Below are positions 21,066 through 31,170 of a stretch of 64,000 nt of DNA, piece after piece; positions within the stretch are counted from its first letter, which is position 1; each line of letters starts with the position of its first letter. The stretch is from contig CM031621.1 in assembly GCA_018398815.1 (NCBI GenBank), positions 1,253,806 to 1,317,805 of the forward strand, given 5' to 3'. The notes beneath the pieces are model-generated. The model saw only the letters and a program-made list of their open reading frames with translations. It was not told the DNA's origin and made no database searches. Position numbers and translations under genes: made by a program. This DNA comes from Conus ventricosus (lineage: Eukaryota > Mollusca > Gastropoda > Neogastropoda > Conidae).

Positions 21066-22964
21066 TCCCCATCACAAACTGATGTGGAGGTGCATTGGTT
21101 TTTGTCTCGGTTCTGTGGATAGGCTTGGTTTTTCCCTGTCTTTGAGCTGCTCTCACAGCAGATGGGTGGAATTGAAAATCAGCTTTTGTTTGGTTATATT
21201 GGCTTTCAACAGGGCAACAACTCTCCGGCAGTCAAGGGCTTTAAAATTGTCACATGCTACTGATTTGGTTGAGATCCAATGGACTTTGGTAACCAGAGAA
21301 AAAAACAAGAATTTGTTGTCTTTTAACCTATCTATGGTCCATCAAGTCAACACTGGCATTATCGTCACTGTCTGTATCTTTCCCCTTCTTTCAACAGTAA
21401 TCATGCACTCTAAACAGTCATACACAAAAGCTAAGTGCTATACATCTGACTTCACCCTTCTTCTTTTAACAATATGCACTCTAAAAGTCATACACAAAAG
21501 CTAAGTTGTAATTGTATGCATTCTAAAAGTCGTACACAAAAACTAAGTGCAATACATCTGACTTCAGTCTCTTAGCAATCTTCTATGACGAATACCCTGG
21601 GTGACGCACTGAACAAAGTTTGTATGCCTACTTTTAGTCGAACTTTTATTCATTTTGTTCAACATCAAAGAAAATTCAGGTGGCCCTGTCAGCAACATCA
21701 TAGTGTTCTATTCATGGCGCTGGGTTTGAACAGTTAAAGGAAAGCGGTTTTATTCATTTATATAAGAAACTTTTTTGCAAAATAAACCCCATACTGTAGT
21801 TATACAATGTACAGACCCGTTTTCAGCAAATTATTGCTATCTCAAGAGCAGACCCTTAAGAAATACCTGGAGAATAGAAGGGACATCTGAGCAGCAGTGT
21901 CCAAAATACATCTGATAAGTGGACGTCTCAAATGTGTAGTCCCTAACATTTTCATTAACCCTTTGCCTACCGCACGACTTTGTGCTATATGACTATGAGA
22001 ATACCATGCCAAGAGAGGTAACTCCACAACACATACACACTTGCCATAAAGAAACCTCAATAGAAAATTTGTTTTTAACTTATCTATTCTGTAAAAGTAA
22101 TGAAAAAAATTCAAAGACATCACTCCATCCAAAACGGCCATTTCCCCCCACATATAGTGAACTGGTACACGAGGGGGAAAAAAAACGAACAGACTAACTC
22201 TACTTCGGTGTTCTCTGTGCTAAAACAATTTCCCCTAAATTCACTGTACCCACAGAACATCTTGGATTAGGAGCACAGAGTGATTTTCCAAGTCTAAACA
22301 AAGTACTGAAACCTTCAGGAACAAAATAAAGTCATTCTGTATGGTATGCACACTAAATAATCAACTTTTGTTGTGAAGCAAAAAACAACAACCCAAACTT
22401 CAACAATTTTGTTAAACTGAAGGCATCACATACAAGAAGATTTGTCTTCTAACTACTGAGGGGAAAAAATAACAAGAACAGATTACTGAATACTGGGCTT
22501 TAGATTGTGATGGAATTTAACAAAAATGTGCTTTTGCACAAGTGCACTGAGCAACCCCCCCCCCCCCCCCCCCCTCCCCCCAACACACACACACTGTGGT
22601 GATGATGTACCTCTTGTCCGGCTCCTCTTTGCTTTTTGATAAACAGGCAGTTTTTATTTTAGGCCAGAGTTTATGTTCATCCTTTTCTGCTTGCTTTTGT
22701 GCAGCAAATAAATTTGTTTCTCGTTAAAAGTCTGCCAAAATTCTGATGAAATCAGAAGGCTAAAGGTGATGCTCCTACAGGCAAATCGTGGGACACCCCC
22801 ACTGACTGACCTGGTTTCCTGGCTATCAAAACAAGGGAAACTTTTGGGGGGCTTCACTTCTTGTAAGTTGTAGCCAACCGCTCTAGTCAACAATTAAAGA
22901 ATCTCTAGCAAGTTTTGTTTTTCGAATTTTCTTTTTTTGGGGGTCTGGGCCCAGCAGCAATGGG
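21066..22964. other. Intergenic sequence
   Basis: AT-rich, without a recognised gene. A small duplication with CTAAAAGTCATACACAAAAGC and related sequence lies at 21400-21560, and a C run of about 20 is at 22554-22573. The short frames show no family motif. Confidence 0.4.
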
Positions 22965-23180
22965 CTATTCGACGTCGTCATTATCATCGCCTGAATCATT
23001 ATTGATTCCAGCCTCAAAATCAGTCAGCAGTCGATCTTTATTCATAACTAGGTCAAGATTGACGTCCGAATCGTCTTGCTTCAAATCTTTTTCAAGAGTG
23101 TAGCCCGCAAATACGCTCTCTTCATCAATATCACTTCAGAAAATGAATTCTGCAAGTTGCATAGTTACTTGATCCGCCAT
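22965..23180 (-). pseudogene. Possible piggyBac-like transposase N-terminal fragment
   Basis: On the minus strand an ATG at 23180 opens MADQVTMQLAEFIF, followed by an in-frame TGA at codon 15. The same frame then continues SDIDEESVFAGYTLEKDLKQ and a run rich in Asp/Asn (NNDSGDDNDDVE) to TAG at 22965. An acidic start with an S-D-x-x-E pattern is typical of piggyBac-derived proteins, but no catalytic domain is present. It could also be the first exon of an unrelated protein. Low confidence. Confidence 0.3.
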
Positions 23181-23522
23181 TTTCCCAGAAAATCTTCGCG
23201 AAAAAAATCCGAAATTTGAAAATTCACAGCAGTGAAACTACTCCACCAAAACTCATGCAACAAAAACCAAAATGGCGTCCAGAAACGGAAGTACCGGAAG
23301 ACTCTTCTGTCACAATTGCATTCTGGGATATGCGATGGTGAAAGCGAAAGTCGTTGACCGAGTATTCAGCGGTCGATCTCGGTCGATCCGGTATTCAGAA
23401 AGAGGAAATCTCGCGGTTGATCTGGTAGGCATTGGGATAAGCTAACTGAGCACACTTAGCATCTACCGGAAGGAAGCGGCCATGACAAAAAATCTCCAGA
23501 TCATGATTCTAATGAATGTATA

Positions 23523-24090
23523 AACCTGTGACAGACGCCATCAATATTGCTGACAACAGCACCATAGCAGCTGTGCTGTCTCCTCACAGCATTACTGCAC
23601 AAACAACGCAGACACCATCAATATTGCTGACAACAGCACCATAGCAGCTGTGCTGTCTCCTCACAGCATTACTGCACAGACAACGCAGACACCATCAATA
23701 TTGCTGACAACAGCACCATAGCAGCTGTGCTGTCTCCTCACAGCATTACTGCACAGACAACGCTGTGACAGACGCCATCAATATTGCTGACAACAGCACC
23801 ACAGCAGCTATGCTGTCTCCTCACAGCATTACTGTCTCCTCACAGCATTACTGCACAGACAACGCTGTGACAGACTGCATCAATATTGCTGACAACAGCA
23901 CCATAGCAGCTATACTGTCTCCTCACAGCATTACTGTCTCCTCACAGCATTACTGCACAGACAACGCTGTGACAGACTGCATCAATATTGCTGACAATAG
24001 CACCATAGCTGCTGTGCTGTCTCCTCACAGCATTACTGTCTCCTCACAGCATTACTGTCTCCTCACAGCATTACTGCACAGACAAGGCAG
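23523..24090. repeat. ~77-100 bp minisatellite, six copies
   Basis: The unit contains CATCAATATTGCTGACAACA, GCACCATAGCAGCTGTGCTG and TCTCCTCACAGCATTACTG. The later copies also carry the CTCCTCACAGCATTACTGT piece in two or three copies, so a second, shorter duplication is nested in the array. It stays open on the + strand, but no protein is claimed. Confidence 0.95.
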
Positions 24091-25009
24091 TGCCCCTCCT
24101 TCAGGTTTCCTCTTCTCATTTCAGAAAACAAAAATGCCCACACAAAACTGGAATGAAAACAACAAATCTGGTCTAAAAATACATTAATCTGATTAATAAA
24201 AAGCATATATGAATATCTATATTTAAATCATCTAACAATTATTGAATATTGTTTGACACAGAAACAATGACAAACTTTTTCACAAAAACACCGGTATAAT
24301 TTTTGTTATACATAAGAACAGAAAGTTATACATATCTATATCTGTATCTATACATACCTCAAGGATGATGTGCATTTGTCAATAAACATTAATGTATGCA
24401 AATATGCATATGTTTACTTGTGTATGTGTGCCACACATCCTAACTGTATTTTTTGTGTTATGTAAATAACATAAAGTCTTTAAAAGGGTGCTCCACCAAT
24501 ACCAAGTGGAATTTAAGATCACTGACGGCTGCAAATGCAAAGAGAACAAAACGCATGTAGGTACTCACACATGTCTTCATGCATGTAAGTGTGCATGTGT
24601 CTATAAAAGAATGAAAACAAAAATAAAATGCTTGTTTCTGCTTATCAAGCTGGCAAATATGTTCATCTCTCTTTCATTCTATACTGGGGTTTTTTCGTCA
24701 ATGACTGGAACTGTATCTGCACTTTCTTATTGATTCAGATAATTCCTTTGTTTATTATGTTTCACCTGTTTCCTTATCTGTCTACATTCTTCATGATCTG
24801 ATTTCTTCTGTCGTCCCCTACCAGCTACAGTTCCATTACCAAGAACAGCACTGGAAAGGCTCTGGGTTATGACATTTTCCCCATGATGAAAAGAAAATCA
24901 TCAAGCATACTGGTGGTGTTTTTCCTCCAGTCTGTCAGATATCATGAGGGTGGATGATCACTGCTATCACACACCTTCACAGACCACCCCAACCCTCCAT
25001 TACCTGCAG
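24091..25009. other. Probable 3' flank/UTR of the PIPOX-like gene
   Basis: AT-rich non-coding sequence downstream (minus strand) of the PIPOX stop codon at 25010. A minus-strand AATAAA (TTTATT on +, 24751-24756) lies about 255 bp after the stop and is the best candidate poly(A) signal. Others exist further on, so the mRNA end is uncertain. Confidence 0.45.
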
Positions 25010-25137
25010 TTACAGCTTGGATGTGGGGTGGGTGAACCTGGACACCGAGAACGGAGAAAGGTCATAGGTCAGCGGCCTCTCCAACGCCAGTTCGGCCACC
25101 ACCTTGCCCACCACTGGGGCCAGTTTGAATCCATGAC
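25010..25137 (-). CDS. PIPOX: PIPOX-like peroxisomal sarcosine oxidase, terminal exon with SKL signal
   Basis: Minus-strand terminal exon, entered at phase 1 after a strong acceptor (GGGTCTCTCTGACAG, just above 25137). It encodes HGFKLAPVVGKVVAELAL, YDLSPFSVSRF and ends in S-K-L, then TAA (25010-25012). The HGFKLAPVVGK block is the conserved C-terminal FAD-contact motif of the monomeric sarcosine oxidase/PIPOX family, and the SKL end is a canonical type 1 peroxisomal targeting signal. The enzyme oxidises sarcosine or L-pipecolate with covalently bound FAD, producing hydrogen peroxide in peroxisomes. This exon is intact. Confidence 0.85.
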
Positions 25138-25914
25138 CTGTCAGAGAGACCCAGACAGTCTCCAGTGATGGAGTTATTCAAGGCCACAGCCCCCAGTACA
25201 GAGAGGCAGCAGCATTCTATGAACAGGACTGGAATTCAATGAATAGGCACAAGTCATTTCACAGTAAAACACTGACAAGATGCAGAAAGATGATAGCATG
25301 AAGAAGTTTACCAAAGAGGAGACAGGATTTGAGGGGTAGCAATATTGTGTTTGTAGTTACAATGTAGTAATTGTAAACTGCTGGCTTCCGCTGTTTCAGT
25401 TGAAAGTATGTCAACACAATCTTAGTCATTAGTACTATCAATACGTCTCTGTATGTGTGTGTGTGTGACAGTGTGTATGAGCATGCGCACGTGAGTGCCC
25501 ATGTGTGTGTGTGTGTGTGTGTGGTGTGTGTGTGTGTGTGCATGTGTGTGTGCATGCATGCAGATTCATATATGTAATATTCATTTCATGTGCATGCACA
25601 TTCATGCATGTCACAATTACTTCGTGTGCATGCAAATGCATGTGTATGAGTGAATTCCTATCTGTGAACCCGTAAGCACAGATGCATGTTCAACATGAAT
25701 ATGAAGTGTGATTTAGAAAAGTATGTATGCATAACAAACCTGAAAATCCAGCAGCAATGACAATGTTTTTATATTTTGGGTGTTAAGTCGATAACTGGAT
25801 TGCCATTGGTGTGTTCTGGAAACCACAAACACACACATGCACACAACACACACACACACACACACACATACACACACACACACACTCACACACGCACACA
25901 AGCACACACACACG

Positions 25915-25972
<58 letters not shown>

Positions 25973-26320
25973 TCAAACATGGTCAAGTAGGGGTAACAGT
26001 GTAAAAAAAAAAATTAAATAAAATAAAAAGCAAGAAGCTAAAAAAAGCAGCAGCTGCTCTCGTTCACATGAATTGACTTTCAATTTTTCACACTAAAAAC
26101 AAAGTTCAAAACTTGTCTATTGACAATGCATATCCTCTCATACTTGTGGAATACATGCACACATATACTCGGGGTACAGTAATGTCGCTTACCTCTGCAT
26201 GTCCTCTTACACAAGAAAATGTGCGTGTATGCTTTTATGCATACTCCAAAAGCTGACTTAACTTGCTCATCATGAAGGATTCACTGAGCAGCATTCTCTG
26301 TTTTCACTCATAAATGCAGA

Positions 26321-26393
<73 letters not shown>

Positions 26394-26620
26394 ACACATA
26401 CACACACACACTACACACATACACACATACACTTACTCACACAACTGCATGTATATTCTTGTGAGGCATTTGAAGGCATTTCAGTCATTCAGAATCAAAA
26501 TTATGAATTATGTACGACATTTTATATCTATGCTCACATAAACTCCCGTATGTATACACACAGAGACCAAAAGAGGCATGCACAAATGCATGCACATACA
26601 AATGTATCTATGCACAGATC
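25138..26620. other. PIPOX intron with microsatellites
   Basis: Contains (GT)n at 25450-25552, a long (CA)n of about 140 bases at 25829-25971, and (CT)n followed by (CA)n at 26325-26440. The expected short PIPOX exon (Y-T-N-T-P-D to G-A-G-F-S) was looked for here and not found. Confidence 0.7.
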
Positions 26621-26629
26621 CAGGCATGC

Positions 26630-28375
26630 ACCCCTCTCCCTCCCTCTTCCTCCACTATACCCACTGTATATATGCACCCCTCTCCCTCCCTCTTCCTCCC
26701 CTATACCCACTGTATATATGCAGGCCTCTCCCTCCCTCTTCCTCCCCTATACCACTGTATATATGCACCCCTCTCCCTCCCTCTTCCTCCCCTATACCCA
26801 CTGTATGTATGCCCCCCTATTCCTCCCTCTTCTCCCCTATACCCACTGTATATATGCAGGCCTCTCCCTCCCTCTTCCTCCCTATACCCATTGTATATAT
26901 GCACCCCTCTTCCTCCCTATACCCCCCTGTATATATGCACCCTCGTCCTCCCCTTACCACTGTATATTTTATATGCACCCCCTCTTCCTCCTCTTCCTCC
27001 CCTATACCCACTGTATGGATATGCAGGCCTCTCCCTCCCTCTTCCTCCCCTATACCCACTGTAATATGTACCCCTCTCCCTCCTCTTCCTCCCCTATACC
27101 CACTGTATATATGCAGGCCTCTCCCTCCCTCTTCCTCCCCTATACCCACTGTATATATGTACCCCTCTCCCTCCCTCTTCCTCCCCTATACCCACTGTAT
27201 ATTTGCAGGCCTCTCCCTCCCTCTTCCTCCCCTATACCCACTGTATATATGCACCACTCTTCCTCCCCCTTCCTCCCCTATACCCACTGTATATATGCAC
27301 CCCTCTCCCTCCATCTTCCTCCCCTATACCCACTGTATAGTATGCAGGCCTCTCCCTCCCTCTTCCTCCTCTATACCCACTGTATATATGCACCCCTCTT
27401 CCTCCCTCTTCCTCCCCTATACCCACTGTATATATGCAGGCCTCTCCCTCCCTATTCCTCCCCTATACCCACTGTATATATGCAGGCCTTCTCCCTCCCT
27501 CTTCCTCCCTATACCACTGTATATATGCACCCTCTCCCTCCCTCTTCCTCCCCTATACCCACTGTATATATGCACCCCTCTCCATCCCTCTTCCTCCCTA
27601 TACCCACTGTATTATGCACCCCTCTTCCTCCCTTATACCCACTGTATATATGCACCCTCTTCCTCCCCTATACCCACTGTATATATGCACCCCTCTTCCT
27701 CCCCTATACCCACTGTATATATGCACCCCTCTTCCTCCCCTATTCCACTGTATATTATGCACCCTCTTCCTCCCTTATACCCACTGTATATATGCACCCC
27801 TCTTCCTCCCTATACCCACTGTATATATGCACCCCTTATTCCTCCCCTATACCCACTGTATATATGCACCCTCTTCCTCCCCTATCCCACTGTATATATG
27901 CACCCCTATTCCTCCTTATACCCACTGTATATATGCACCCCTCTCCCTCCCTCTTCCCCCTATACCCACTGTATGTATGCACCCCTCTCCCTCCCCCTTC
28001 CTCCCCTATACCCACTGTATATATGCAGGCCTCTCCCTCCCTCTTCCTCCCCTATACCCACTGTATGTATGCACCCCTCTCCTCCCCCTCTTCCTCCCTA
28101 TACCCACTGTATATATGCAGGCCTCTCCCTCCCTCTTCCTCCCCTATACCCACTGTATATATGCACCCCTTTCCTCCCTCTTCCTCCCCTATACCCACTG
28201 TATATATGCACCCTCTTCCTCCCTTATGCCCACTGTATATATGCACCCCTCTCCCTCCCTCTTCTCCCCTATACTCACTGTATATATGCACCCCTCTTCC
28301 TCCCCTATACCCACTGTATATATGCACCCCTCTTCCTCCCTTATACCCACTGTATATATGCATCCCTCTTCCTCC
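26630..28375. repeat. 46-bp minisatellite, first block
   Basis: The unit on + is TGTATATATGCACCCCTCTC (or TATATGCAGGCCTCTCCC), CCTCCCTCTTCCTCCCC and TATACCCAC; shorter versions of about 36 bp lack one CCCTCCCTCTT piece. On the PIPOX sense strand it is G-rich, and the units with AGGCCTGCATATATACAG resemble the end and splice donor of the PIPOX exon at 30913. The unit is 3n+1 long and lacks stops, giving spurious open frames of 600-743 codons. Confidence 0.95.
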
Positions 28376-29274
28376 CTTCTTCAATGCACACATAATGTCA
28401 CGTATAAATTACGCCTCAACAGTGTGGGACGGCAGTAGTGACGTCCACAAAAAAAGGCTGAATTCTCTCCATAGACGTGCAGCAAAGCTACTCCATCCAG
28501 CTGTATCTCTAACAACAGACGAAAAACTAAAAGCGCTGAACATACTTCCTCTGAATAGGCAATTGGAATTCAACAAGGCATCATTTATGTTTACAGTCTT
28601 GACAGATACTATGCCATGTTATATCAATGCCCTTTTTACAAGATCGAACAGCTTTTCTGGCTCGACGAAATTCCTTCTTCCCTACCCACGCATTGATCTA
28701 TACAAAACAAGTCTAGCTTACTCTGGACCATATGTCTGGAACTCACTTCCACCGAATCTACAAAACATGAATACTTTATAACCTTTCAAGGAACATTGGC
28801 ATAAACATTGTATGTCTCAGTAGTTATATTCTTCTCCAGATTACAATGATTAGAGTCCCATTCGTCGCCTATGTCTTCTGTGTACCATACTTTGGATAAT
28901 TGTATCAATAAAACCTACCTCCGTAAAAATCGCTCATCCCACTCCCACTCTGTCTCATCCCCTTTTCCTCCTCCCCTACCTAAACTTTTTCCCCACTCTT
29001 GACCTCTCTATCTGTGTAGTTTTGTTTGTTGGTTGCTTGTAAGTTTCCTTTTGTTTTTACCATGCCCCATTCATTTAGTGCTTTTATGAGCAGTTTGCTT
29101 ATCTTTGTTAGAATTAGATTATCATGTTGCTTATGTTGATGGTCTGTATGATTGATCTGTGCTGGGAAATTTGGTATGCATGTAACCATAAGGACGGATT
29201 GTTAGACTAGGCTTTGGCCTAAATTCTTATCTTGGGTATTAAAGATCATCAATCAATCAATCAATCAATCAATG
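28376..29274 (+). mobile_element. 5'-truncated non-LTR retrotransposon (CR1/L2-like 3' end)
   Basis: A + strand insertion of about 900 bp that splits the 46-bp array. It encodes the C-terminal end of a LINE polyprotein: HIMSRINYASTVWDGSSDVH, LNSLHRRAAKLLHPA, and SLAYSGPYVWNSLPPNLQNM, ending with TAA near 28781. This thumb-region pattern (YASTVW, L..L..RAAK, W.SLP..L) is typical of CR1/L2/Jockey elements. An untranslated tail follows and ends in (ATCA)n at 29248-29274, the usual end of CR1/L2-type copies. RT catalytic motifs are absent because of the truncation. Confidence 0.8.
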
Positions 29275-30912
29275 CTCTTCTTCCCTATACACTGTATCAT
29301 ATGCAGGCTATCCTCCATCTTCCTCCCTATACCACTGCATATATTGACCCTATGCTTCTCTCCTCCCCCTATTCCAATGCTTAAATGCACCTCACCCTCC
29401 CTTTCTCCCTTTACCACTGTAAATAGGCACCCCTTCCTCCTCTTCCTCGCTATACCCACTGTATATATGAGGCCTTCTCCCGTTCCTCCCCTATTACCAC
29501 TGTATATATGCACCACTCTCCCTCCTCTTCCTCCCCTTTCACCCACCTGTATATTTGCACCCTCTTCCTCACCTCTTCCTCCACTCATACCGCTGTTGTT
29601 ATGCACCCCTCTCCCTCCACTCTTCCTCCTTTACCCACTGTATATATGTACTCCCCTCTCCTCTCTTCCTCCCTATACCCACTGTTATTATGCAGCCTCT
29701 CCCTCACTCTTCCTCACCTATTCCCACTGTTTATATTGCACCTTCTCCTCTTCTCCCTATCCACGGTATATATGCCCCTCTCCCTCCCCCTTTCCCCTTT
29801 CTTCTCTGCTATACCCACGTATATATGACCTCTTCCTCATCTGCTCTGCTATACCCACGGTTTATTTGCTGGGCCTCTCCCTACCCTATACCCACTGTAT
29901 ATAGGCCTCGGCTTCCCTTCCCTATACTCAACTGTTTATATGCAGGACTCTCCCTCCCGCTTCCTCCCCTATACCCACTGTATATATGCAGGCTCTCCTA
30001 TCCTCTTCTCCCTATACCCTTGTATATATGCACCCCTCTACCTCCCTCTTCCTCCCTCTATACCACTCTGTTTTATGCACCCCTCTCCCTCCCTCTCCCT
30101 ACCCTATACCCACTGAACAATGATCCCTTCTCCTCTTCCTCCCCTATACCCACTGTATACATGCACCTTCCTCCCTTTTCCTCCCATATACCACTGTTAT
30201 ATGCACCTCTCTCCATCTTCATCCACTATACCCACTGTATAAATGCAGGCTCTCCCTCCTTTAACCACTGTATATATGCAGGCGTCCCTCCCCTATAACC
30301 ACTGTATATATGCAGGCCTCTCCATCCCTCTTCTCCCATTTACCCACTGTATATATGCATCCCTCTCCCACTCCCCTCTTCCCTCCCTATACCCACTGTA
30401 TATATGAGGGCCTCTCCTCCCTCTTCATGCCCCTATTCCACTGTATATCTGCACCCCTCTCCCTTCCTCTTCCTCCTCTATACCCATGTATTATGCCCTC
30501 TCCCCCCCTCTTCCTCCCTTTACACAATGTATATATGCACCCCTCTATCCTCCCCTTTACCTCTGCTATATATGGCACCCCTTCTCCCTCCTCTTCTCAC
30601 TATAACACTGTATATATGCACCCTCTCCCTCCCTCTTCCTCCTATACCCCCTGTAATACTATGCAGGTCTCTCCATAACCTATACCCACTGTATACATGC
30701 AGGCCTCTCCTCCTCTCCTCCCCTTACCCACTGTAATCTCGGACCCCTTCCTCCCCCCCTTCTCCCCTTTACCCACTGAATATATGCAGGCTCTCCTCCC
30801 CCCTCTGCCTCCTATACCCAATGTATATATGCACCCCCCCTCTCCTCCCTCTTCCTCCTCTATACCCAATGTATATATGCAGGCCTCTCCCCTCCTATCC
30901 TCCCTATACCAC
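29275..30912. repeat. 46-bp minisatellite, second, more degraded block
   Basis: Same unit as 26630-28375 but with many single-base deletions and insertions. It runs straight into the 3' end of the PIPOX exon at 30913. The indel density is much higher than in the first block and resembles uncorrected long-read sequence. Confidence 0.9.
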
Positions 30913-31068
30913 TGCATATATGCAGGGCCTCCCACAATGCCAGGACGTGGGTCGCCAGACCCGGGCAGGTGACGTGCGTACATACTGTGTGACTCCAGCC
31001 GCACCCCTTGATCATCCAATATCCCTGTTGTCAGGGTCAATGTCAGGGACCAGCGCTTCATAGGACAC
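30913..31068 (-). CDS. PIPOX: PIPOX-like exon with the covalent-flavin Cys motif (frameshifted in this sequence)
   Basis: On the minus strand it reads VSYEALVPDIDPDNRD, then after a one-base frame change LDDQGVRLESHSMYARHLPG and DPRPGIV. This follows the YPGYVK end of the upstream exon, as the family order requires. The last bases (TGCATATATGCA) correspond to the C-I-Y motif; in the bacterial sarcosine oxidases the Cys of the C-M-Y-T motif carries the covalently bound flavin. The frame is broken by one extra base in GGGATATTGG (near 31005) and by extra G and C bases in the GGGAGGCCC stretch (about 30924-30934). The donor is GTGG/GTGGGT-like. The acceptor is garbled (CGCCCG instead of an AG). 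These look like read errors, but a pseudogene cannot be excluded. Confidence 0.65.
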
Positions 31069-31170
31069 CGGGCGTGAAGGAAAAACCGACAGGAGAATAG
31101 ACAGTCCTCAGCTGTTAGCCTCTCACTGCACTATTTCCACATGAGCCAATACTGCCCCTCCCCCCCAATA
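31069..31170. other. Intron 3' end before the PIPOX exon
   Basis: Short non-repeat segment between the 35-bp satellite and the exon. On the minus strand it holds a pyrimidine-rich stretch (TATTCTCCTGTCGGTTTTTC) consistent with a splice acceptor. Confidence 0.5.

Noticed and set aside
25713..26021. Cys/Val and His/Thr homopolymer proteins
   Set aside because: Dinucleotide (CA)n/(GT)n read-through.
26550..28781. A 743-codon + strand open frame, rich in Pro/Ser/Leu/Tyr, ending in LINE protein
   Set aside because: It is a read-through of the 46-bp minisatellite, whose length is 3n+1 and which lacks stops in all frames, joined by chance to a truncated retrotransposon.
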